A DNA stretch of 7,531 bases from an uncultured Kiloniellales bacterium (lineage in GTDB: Bacteria; Pseudomonadota; Alphaproteobacteria; Kiloniellales; JAKSDN01). Numbering within the stretch: position 1 is the stretch's first letter; the number at the start of each line of letters is the position of its first letter. The notes under the pieces were generated by a model. The model searched no databases. It was not told the DNA's origin and was given only the letters and a program-made list of their open reading frames with translations. The stretch spans positions 1-7,531 of the forward strand of contig CALJXB010000227.1 of assembly GCA_937974415.1 (NCBI GenBank), in the 5' to 3' direction. Position numbers and translations under genes: made by a program. Positions 1 through 7,531 of this stretch are shown piece after piece.

Positions 1-238
1 GGCAGATCGAAGTCCCGCCGCCCGCCGGCGAAATAGGCGTCCAGTTGCCGGGCGGCCTCGGCCAGGAGCGGCGAGGCCGCGCCGGATTCCGGTGTCTCCT
101 GTGTGGCGGACGACTTCATCCAGTGAAGCCGGGTAATCGCGCCATCGGATTCCCGCAGCATCAAAGGGCCGGCCGGGCTCTCGATCCGCAAACTGCGAAC
201 CGGCGCGCCGCTCGTCGGCGGGTCTGAGAAGGCTTCGC

Positions 239-242
<4 letters not shown>
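1..242 (-). CDS. ogt: Methylated-DNA--protein-cysteine S-methyltransferase, N-terminal part (runs off left edge)
   Basis: Translated by hand on the minus strand, this gives 80 codons plus a partial proline, open at the window edge. Residues about 18-41 (IESPAGPLMLRESDGAITRLHW) and 58-81 (LLAEAARQLDAYF, then DFDLP) match the N-terminal ribonuclease-H-like domain of Ogt/MGMT proteins. These enzymes move an alkyl group from O6-alkylguanine in DNA onto their own cysteine in a suicidal reaction. The catalytic Pro-Cys-His-Arg motif would lie beyond the left edge, so activity cannot be judged. The GTG start at 242-240 was chosen because it overlaps the TGA of the upstream gene as GTGA. Later in-frame ATG codons (residues 28 and 42) would cut into the conserved domain. 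No strong Shine-Dalgarno is visible, which fits translation coupled to the preceding gene. The family assignment is good; Ogt versus the C-terminal module of an Ada-like protein is not settled, although the short N-terminus favours stand-alone Ogt. Confidence 0.85.
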
Positions 243-2308
<2,066 letters not shown>

Positions 2309-2469
2309 GAATTTCGCGACCTCGCTTATCCGCGCGCGCCGGATGCTGCACCGAGACCGTTGCGGTCAACCGGAGGGGGCGTGTAGGTTCTGGCCTCTAT
2401 ATGGGGCGGCCGGCGGGGCTGGCTCAACCCCAAAGCCTGTGCGGACTCTACGTTACGGACCCAAGCGCC
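2309..2469. promoter_or_regulatory. Divergent intergenic region, probable promoters in both directions
   Basis: This 161-base gap separates the minus-strand DUF255 gene from the plus-strand DUF6489 gene, so it should hold promoters for both. On the minus strand TTGACC (2369-2364) resembles a -35 box, but the hexamer 17 bases downstream (GCATCC) is a poor -10. On the plus strand TATATG (2398-2403) resembles a -10 box without a convincing -35. A small perfect inverted repeat, GACCG-TTG-CGGTC, lies at 2355-2367 and overlaps the minus-strand -35 candidate; it could be a weak operator or chance. No RNA gene or terminator is evident. The boxes are weak calls; the divergent layout is certain. Confidence 0.4.
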
Positions 2470-2757
2470 ATGAAAATCAAGATCAACATCGACTGCACGC
2501 CCCAGGAGGCCCGGGCCTTCATGGGCCTGCCCGAGGTGGCTCCCCTGCAAGACGCCATGATGAAGGAGCTCGAAGAACGCCTCCAGGATGGCCTCAAGTC
2601 CATGGATCCGGAGGCGCTCATGAAGGCTTGGATGCCGGGTGGACTGGCTGGTGGATTCCAGGGCTGGGAGGAGTTTCAGCGGCAGTTCTGGTCCCAGATG
2701 GGCAGTGCCGCGCGCGGAAAATCTTCGGGCGGGAAATCCTCTGGCGATAAGGAGTAG
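2470..2757 (+). CDS. Small DUF6489-type protein
   Basis: A 95-residue protein beginning MKIKINIDCTPQEARAFMGL and containing LQDGLKSMDPEALMKAWMPG and a C-terminal FWSQM. This pattern is what I recall for DUF6489, a small family of unknown function found mainly in alphaproteobacteria. An in-frame ATG at 2401 would add 23 residues, but the ATG at 2470 is preferred because the family begins at MKIKI and an ACGGA element lies 10 bases upstream. The protein is predicted helical, soluble and rich in Met, and it lacks a signal peptide. It ends in a Ser/Gly/Lys-rich tail (KSSGGKSSGDKE) that looks disordered. Its last codons (AAG GAG) form the ribosome binding site of the ferredoxin gene six bases downstream, so the two are almost certainly one transcript. 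The function is unknown. Confidence 0.8.
   Translation: MKIKINIDCTPQEARAFMGLPEVAPLQDAMMKELEERLQDGLKSMDPEALMKAWMPGGLAGGFQGWEEFQRQFWSQMGSAARGKSSGGKSSGDKE
2749..2754 (+). promoter_or_regulatory. Shine-Dalgarno AAGGAG for the ferredoxin gene, inside the DUF6489 coding end
   Basis: AAGGAG lies 9 bases before the ATG at 2764 and is simultaneously the last Lys-Glu codons of the upstream gene, just before its TAG. It fixes the ferredoxin start and implies that the two genes are translated from one mRNA. Confidence 0.8.
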
Positions 2758-2763
2758 GGGCCG

Positions 2764-3150
2764 ATGGACGCCGACAGGAGCGCCAGGCAAGACACCGGAG
2801 CAACTGAGGATCCGCCGCACTACTACCGAGTGCATGTCTTCTGCTGCGTCAACGAGCGGCCGGCGGACCATCCCCGGGGCTGCTGCCTGGCCAAGGACGC
2901 GCAAGACCTGCGGGACTACATGAAGGCACGCGCAAAAGAACTCAAACTGCGCCAAGTGCGCATAAATGCATCGGGGTGTCTCGACCGGTGTGAATTAGGA
3001 CCTACCATGGTCATCTATCCGGAGGGTGTCTGGTACGCCTATCGGAGCCGAGCGGATGTGGACGAGATCCTGAAGACCCATGTGGTGAACGGCGGGCGGG
3101 TCGAGCGGTTGATGCTCCAGCCGAGCGACAAGGGCGCGCCAGCCAAGTGA
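2764..3150 (+). CDS. (2Fe-2S) ferredoxin, thioredoxin-like (Shethna / Aquifex Fd4 type)
   Basis: A 128-residue protein with the layout of thioredoxin-like [2Fe-2S] ferredoxins: HVFCCVNERPADHPRGCC near 24-41, SGCLDRCELGP at 70-80, and VIYPEGVWY at 83-91, followed by DVDEIL-HV and GGRVERLML near the C-terminus. By alignment with the known family the likely cluster ligands are Cys28, Cys41, Cys72 and Cys76, with spacings of 13, 31 and 4. Two additional cysteines, Cys27 and Cys40, sit directly beside the first two ligands. The first 20 residues are an acidic, poorly conserved extension. The protein should be a soluble electron carrier in the cytoplasm; its partner is unknown. The ATG has an excellent AAGGAG nine bases upstream. 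It is co-transcribed with the DUF6489 gene, and mnmE starts 92 bases downstream on the same strand; no clear terminator separates them. Confidence 0.9.
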   Translation: MDADRSARQDTGATEDPPHYYRVHVFCCVNERPADHPRGCCLAKDAQDLRDYMKARAKELKLRQVRINASGCLDRCELGPTMVIYPEGVWYAYRSRADVDEILKTHVVNGGRVERLMLQPSDKGAPAK

Positions 3151-3242
3151 CATGTTGGCGGTAGGACTAAGGGCGAAATTCTTCATGCGGAGAACGGGTC
3201 AGGCGGAACTTGGCGCCCGGCCGCCAGATCGACAGTGACGGC

Positions 3243-4598
3243 GTGAGCGGTCCCGACACCATATTCGCCTTGTCCACCGCGCCCGGCCGATCCGGCGTCG
3301 CCGTCGTCCGTATCTCGGGCCCGAAGTCGCGCACCGCGCTGGCGGCCTTGGGCGGGCCCGCCGACCTCGAGGCCCGGCGGGCCGTGCTGGCCGATTTGCG
3401 GTCGCCGGAGGATGGCGAGGCGATCGACCGGGCCTTGGTCCTCTGGTTTCCGAAACCCCACAGCTTCACCGGCGAGGACGTGGCTGAGCTCCACCTGCAC
3501 GGCGGCCCGGTCGTGGTGCGGGCGGCCCTCGAAGCCTTGGCCGGGCGGGACGGCCTGCGGCCGGCCGAGCCGGGCGAGTTCACCCGCCGCGCCTTCGACC
3601 ATGGCAAGCTGGACCTGAGCGAGGTCGAAGGCCTGGCTGACCTGATCGCCGCCGAGACCGAGGCCCAGCGCCGCCAGGCCTTGCGCCAGATGCGCGGCGC
3701 CCTTTCGGACCTGACCGAGCACTGGCGGCACCGGCTGCTCTCGGCCTTGGCCCAGTTGGAGGCGGCGATCGATTTTCCCGACGAGGACCTGCCGCCCGAC
3801 GGCTGGGCCCAGGCCAAGGCCCTCATGTCGCATGCGAAAACCGATATTTCTCAATACCTTAAAGAAGCGCCGTTGGGCGAGCGCCTGCGTCATGGCTATC
3901 ACATCGCGATCGTCGGCCCGCCCAATGTCGGCAAGTCCAGCCTGCTGAACGCCCTGGCCGATAGGGACGTGGCGATCGTCGCGGAGACGGCGGGCACGAC
4001 CCGCGACGCGATCGAGGTTCATCTCGATCTCGGCGGCTACCCGGTCACGTTGGTGGACACCGCCGGGCTGCGCGACGAGCTGACGGCGGCCGGGGGCGGC
4101 GCCGTCGAGGCCGAGGGCATGCGCCGGGCCCGGGCCCGGGCCGAAGGGGCCGACCTGAAACTGGTCGTGGCGGATCTTGGCGACTGGCCGAATCTGGATC
4201 CCGACGCCGAAGGCCTGATCGACGAGCAGGCAGTTGTGGTTCTGAACAAAGCGGACCTGGCGCCCGCGCCCACGGCCCCGCTCCATCGCGGCCGGCCGCT
4301 CTTCGCCGTCTCGGCTCGGGAGGGGACCGGGCTCACAGCCCTGGTGGACGACTTGCGCGACCGGGTGACCGCCGACCTCGGCGTGACGGGCGCGGCGCCG
4401 GTCCTCACCCGTGTGCGCCATCGCCGGGCCCTCGAGGATTGCCGCGACGGTCTTGGCCGAGCCCTCACGGTGGACGACGTCGCGCTGGCGGCCGAGGACC
4501 TGCGCCTGGCGATCCGCGCTCTGGGCCGGATCACCGGCCGGGTCGACGTGGAGGATCTGCTCGATGTGCTTTTTAAGGAATTCTGCATCGGCAAGTGA
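3243..4598 (+). CDS. mnmE: tRNA uridine-5-carboxymethylaminomethyl(34) synthesis GTPase MnmE
   Basis: With MnmG this GTPase builds the 5-carboxymethylaminomethyl group on wobble uridine 34 of certain tRNAs, taking the one-carbon unit from a tetrahydrofolate derivative bound by its N-terminal domain. From the GTG at 3243 the protein has 451 residues, usual for the family. Domains seen: N-terminal folate-binding domain (about 1-118, DTIFALSTAPGRSGVAVVRI onward), a helical domain interrupted by the G domain, P-loop GPPNVGKS (225-232), G2/K-loop TAGTTRD (249-255), G3 DTAGLRD (272-278), G4 NKAD (335-338), G5 SAR (357-359) and the invariant C-terminal CIGK (448-451) with the essential cysteine. A TTG at 3210 would extend it by 11 residues, but homologues begin close to DTIFAL, so GTG is preferred although its Shine-Dalgarno is weak. 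Switch II carries about five extra residues. No convincing promoter is visible in 3151-3242. Confidence 0.97.
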   Translation: MSGPDTIFALSTAPGRSGVAVVRISGPKSRTALAALGGPADLEARRAVLADLRSPEDGEAIDRALVLWFPKPHSFTGEDVAELHLHGGPVVVRAALEALAGRDGLRPAEPGEFTRRAFDHGKLDLSEVEGLADLIAAETEAQRRQALRQMRGALSDLTEHWRHRLLSALAQLEAAIDFPDEDLPPDGWAQAKALMSHAKTDISQYLKEAPLGERLRHGYHIAIVGPPNVGKSSLLNALADRDVAIVAETAGTTRDAIEVHLDLGGYPVTLVDTAGLRDELTAAGGGAVEAEGMRRARARAEGADLKLVVADLGDWPNLDPDAEGLIDEQAVVVLNKADLAPAPTAPLHRGRPLFAVSAREGTGLTALVDDLRDRVTADLGVTGAAPVLTRVRHRRALEDCRDGLGRALTVDDVALAAEDLRLAIRALGRITGRVDVEDLLDVLFKEFCIGK

Positions 4599-4649
4599 GA
4601 CCCTGGCGGCCGCCCGAGTCGACGACGCCCGGGACCAAGGTGCGGCGAA

Positions 4650-4665
4650 TGTTTCACGTGAAACA
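4650..4665. other. parS: parS centromere site (ParB binding), intergenic
   Basis: TGTTTCACGTGAAACA is a perfect 16-base palindrome identical to the widely conserved chromosomal parS consensus bound by ParB, which nucleates the partition complex near the origin. It lies in the 132-base gap between mnmE and mnmG, 2.7 kb upstream of parA. A second identical copy is present at 6747-6762. Functional use is inferred from identity and from the neighbouring parA. Confidence 0.95.
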
Positions 4666-4694
4666 CCGCTCAAGCCGGGAACATGACCCGATCT

Positions 4695-4723
4695 TTGACT
4701 TGAGACAGGGCTTCGCCTAAGAG
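4695..4723 (+). promoter_or_regulatory. Possible sigma-70-like promoter upstream of mnmG
   Basis: TTGACT (4695-4700) followed after 17 bases by TAAGAG (4718-4723) could serve as -35 and -10 boxes. The -35 is good but the -10 matches only about half of the consensus, and transcription would start almost at the mnmG ATG, leaving little or no leader. The same TAAGAG is also the only Shine-Dalgarno-like element (AAGAG) for mnmG. Weak call. Confidence 0.2.
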
Positions 4724-4730
4724 TTCCGCC

Positions 4731-6635
4731 ATGCCAAAGACCGCAAAGACATGGGATGTCATCGTCGTCGGGGGCGGGCACGCGGGCTGCGAGGCCGCGG
4801 CCGCGGCGGCGCGCATGGGCGCGCGCACCCTCCTGGCGACCCACCGGGTGGACACCATCGGCGCCATGTCGTGCAATCCGGCCATCGGCGGGCTGGGCAA
4901 GGGCCACCTGGTGCGCGAGATCGACGCCCTTGACGGCCTCATGGCCCGCGCCATCGATCGCGCCGGCATCCAGTTTCAGGTCCTCAACCGCAGCAAGGGC
5001 CCGGCGGTGCGCGGGCCCCGGGCCCAAGCCGATCGCAAGCTCTACCGCCGGGCCATGGCCGATCTCTTGGCCGAAACCGCGGGCTTGGAGATCCTGGCGG
5101 CGCCCGTCGAGGACCTCATCCTTGACGAGACCGGGCGCTGTGGCGGCATTGTGACCGGGGACGGCGCCGCTCTTTCGGCCGGCGCCGTCGTGTTGACGAC
5201 CGGCACCTTCCTGCGCGGGCTGATCCACATCGGAGAGACCCGGGTTCCGGCCGGCCGGGCCGGCGAGGCGCCGGCGGTCGGCCTGGCAGAAACCCTGGCT
5301 TGTCAAGGCTTTAGGCTTGGGCGGCTGAAGACCGGGACGCCGCCGCGTCTGGACGGCCGGACCATCGAAACCGCCGGCCTCACGGTCCAAAAAGGTGACG
5401 ATCCGCCGACGCCGTTTTCCACCCTGACCGAGACTATCGCCCAGGACCAGATTGACTGCTTCATCACGCACACCACGCCTGAAGGCCATGCTCTGATCGA
5501 AGCAAATCTGCACCGCTCGCCGATCTATTCCGGCCAGATCGAAAGCAGCGGGCCGCGCTACTGCCCCTCCATCGAGGACAAGATCGTGCGATTCCGCGAC
5601 CGTACCCGGCATCAGATCTTCCTGGAGCCCGAGGGACTCGACGATCCGACGGTCTATCCCAACGGAATCTCCACTTCGCTGCCGGAATCGGTCCAGGCGG
5701 CGCTCCTGAAGACGATCCCCGGCCTCGAGCGGGCCGTCATGCTGCGGCCCGGCTACGCCATCGAGTACGACTATGTGGATCCCCGCGAGCTCGATCGGAC
5801 CCTGGAGACCCGACGGATTCCGGGATTGTTCTTGGCCGGACAGATCAACGGCACCACCGGCTACGAGGAGGCCGCCGCCCAGGGCCTGATGGCCGGGATC
5901 AACGCCGCGCTGACGGCCGGAAAGGCGGGAATTCCCGGCCTGCAGGGGCAGGAGGGGTTCTGGCTGGACCGCACCGAGGCCTACATCGGGGTCATGATCG
6001 ATGACCTGGTGACCCGCGGCGTGAGCGAGCCCTATCGCATGTTCACCAGCCGGGCGGAATACCGCCTGCGCCTGCGCAGCGACAACGCCGATCTCCGCTT
6101 GACGCCGCGGGGGCGGGAGGTCGGCTGTATCGGCCCCGCGCGGGCGAAACGGTTCGCCGCCAAGGCGGCGGCCCTGGAACGGGCCCGCGCTCTGGTCGAG
6201 CGCCTGAGCGCGACACCAGACGAGGCGCGCGCGAAAGGGATTGCCATCAACCGGGACGGGGTGCGGCGCAGCGCCTTCGATTTGCTGCGCTATCCCGAGG
6301 TGGACCTGGCTCGCCTGTGCGCCCTGTGGCCGGCCCTGGGGGAGCTTCCGGCCGAGGCGGTCGAGCAGATCGAAACCGATGCCCGCTATGCCGGCTATCT
6401 GGAGCGCCAGGAAGCCGACATTCAAGCGTTCCGGCGCGACGAGGCCCTGGTTTTGCCGGCGGACCTGGATTACGCCGCGATCCCGGGGCTGTCGAACGAG
6501 GCGAGGCAGGTCCTCCTGCAGGCACGCCCGGCCACCTTGGGGGCGGCGGCACGACTCTCCGGGATCACGCCGGCCGCCACGGTGACCCTGCTGCGTTACG
6601 TGCGGCGCGTTACAGAGCCCGGGCGCGCCGCCTGA
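4731..6635 (+). CDS. mnmG: tRNA uridine-5-carboxymethylaminomethyl(34) synthesis enzyme MnmG (GidA)
   Basis: This is the FAD-dependent partner of MnmE in forming cmnm5U34 in tRNA. At 634 residues it is full length. The N-terminus [15 protein letters not shown] carries the dinucleotide-binding GGGHAG (14-19). Next comes [20 protein letters not shown] (47-66), whose Cys48 corresponds to a conserved catalytic-region cysteine. The two family signatures are present: [11 protein letters not shown] (274-284, Cys278) and [17 protein letters not shown] (369-385). The C-terminal part ([19 protein letters not shown] near 439-457, and the helical [15 protein letters not shown] near 553-567) is the tRNA/MnmE-binding region of the family. 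The ATG is supported by the conserved start just before DVIVVGGG, with only a modest AAGAG upstream. It follows mnmE by 132 bases, a gap containing parS, and precedes rsmG by 40 bases. It is in the same reading frame as mnmE. Confidence 0.98.
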   Translation: MPKTAKTWDVIVVGGGHAGCEAAAAAARMGARTLLATHRVDTIGAMSCNPAIGGLGKGHLVREIDALDGLMARAIDRAGIQFQVLNRSKGPAVRGPRAQADRKLYRRAMADLLAETAGLEILAAPVEDLILDETGRCGGIVTGDGAALSAGAVVLTTGTFLRGLIHIGETRVPAGRAGEAPAVGLAETLACQGFRLGRLKTGTPPRLDGRTIETAGLTVQKGDDPPTPFSTLTETIAQDQIDCFITHTTPEGHALIEANLHRSPIYSGQIESSGPRYCPSIEDKIVRFRDRTRHQIFLEPEGLDDPTVYPNGISTSLPESVQAALLKTIPGLERAVMLRPGYAIEYDYVDPRELDRTLETRRIPGLFLAGQINGTTGYEEAAAQGLMAGINAALTAGKAGIPGLQGQEGFWLDRTEAYIGVMIDDLVTRGVSEPYRMFTSRAEYRLRLRSDNADLRLTPRGREVGCIGPARAKRFAAKAAALERARALVERLSATPDEARAKGIAINRDGVRRSAFDLLRYPEVDLARLCALWPALGELPAEAVEQIETDARYAGYLERQEADIQAFRRDEALVLPADLDYAAIPGLSNEARQVLLQARPATLGAAARLSGITPAATVTLLRYVRRVTEPGRAA

Positions 6636-6659
6636 GCCTGTCGGAGACCTGACGCACGT

Positions 6660-6669
6660 AGGAGGGAGG
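6660..6669 (+). promoter_or_regulatory. Strong Shine-Dalgarno for rsmG
   Basis: AGGAGGGAGG ends 6 bases before the GTG at 6676. It is the strongest ribosome binding site in the window and is the reason for preferring the GTG over the in-frame ATG at 6715. Confidence 0.75.
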
Positions 6670-6675
6670 TGCCCG

Positions 6676-7531
<856 letters not shown>

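Noticed and set aside
45..227. A 60-codon plus-strand frame at the left edge
   Set aside because: It is antisense to the ogt coding region, whose minus-strand translation gives clear alkyltransferase motifs.
2324..2332. TTATCC-containing sequence as a DnaA box
   Set aside because: It differs from TTATCCACA at two bases and is isolated; no cluster of boxes or AT-rich unwinding region suggests an origin inside this window.
3151..3242. Promoter or terminator between the ferredoxin and mnmE
   Set aside because: TTGGCG (3155-3160) with AATTCT 16 bases later is too poor a promoter match, and the TGGCG/CGCCA inverted repeat near 3211-3226 has only five base pairs and no T run.
4037..4666. Minus-strand frame starting MFHVKH within the intergenic parS
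   Set aside because: The start is simply the parS palindrome read backwards, and the rest is antisense to mnmE with Arg/Ser-rich low-complexity content.
3183..6425. A 1,080-codon open frame on the minus strand across mnmE, the gap and mnmG
   Set aside because: mnmE and mnmG share the same reading frame and are very GC-rich, so the opposing frame stays open by base composition. The gap happens to lack a stop in that frame. The translation is low-complexity Gly/Ala/Arg/Gln and resembles no family, while both sense genes are unmistakable.

Overview
The window is GC-rich, chromosomal and protein-coding almost throughout. It looks like an alphaproteobacterium, probably of the Rhodospirillales type. 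The reasons are the mnmE-mnmG-rsmG-parA gene order, two perfect parS palindromes of the class TGTTTCACGTGAAACA, a DUF6489-type protein and frequent GTG starts. The species cannot be named from the sequence. parA and parS normally lie close to the replication origin, so the segment is probably origin-proximal.

Left part, minus strand (1-2308): a DUF255/YyaL-type thioredoxin-fold protein overlaps by four bases (GTGA) the start of an O6-alkylguanine-DNA alkyltransferase gene, which runs off the left edge. The two look translationally coupled. A divergent intergenic region (2309-2469) separates them from the plus-strand genes.

Middle, plus strand (2470-3150): a small DUF6489-type protein and a thioredoxin-like [2Fe-2S] ferredoxin form a tight pair. 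The Shine-Dalgarno of the second gene is made from the last codons of the first.

Right part, plus strand (3243-7531): mnmE and mnmG encode the two subunits of the tRNA wobble-uridine modification enzyme. They are followed by rsmG (16S rRNA G527 methyltransferase) and the first 61 codons of parA, which overlaps the end of rsmG. One parS lies in the mnmE-mnmG gap and the other inside the rsmG coding sequence, where it encodes Val-Ser-Arg-Glu-Thr. The region therefore combines translation-fidelity genes with the chromosome-segregation locus.

I see no mobile element, CRISPR array, RNA gene or unknown multigene system. The more notable points are the parS pair and its dual coding role, a short insertion in switch II of MnmE, doubled cysteines in the ferredoxin, and the unusual left-hand neighbourhood of mnmE.
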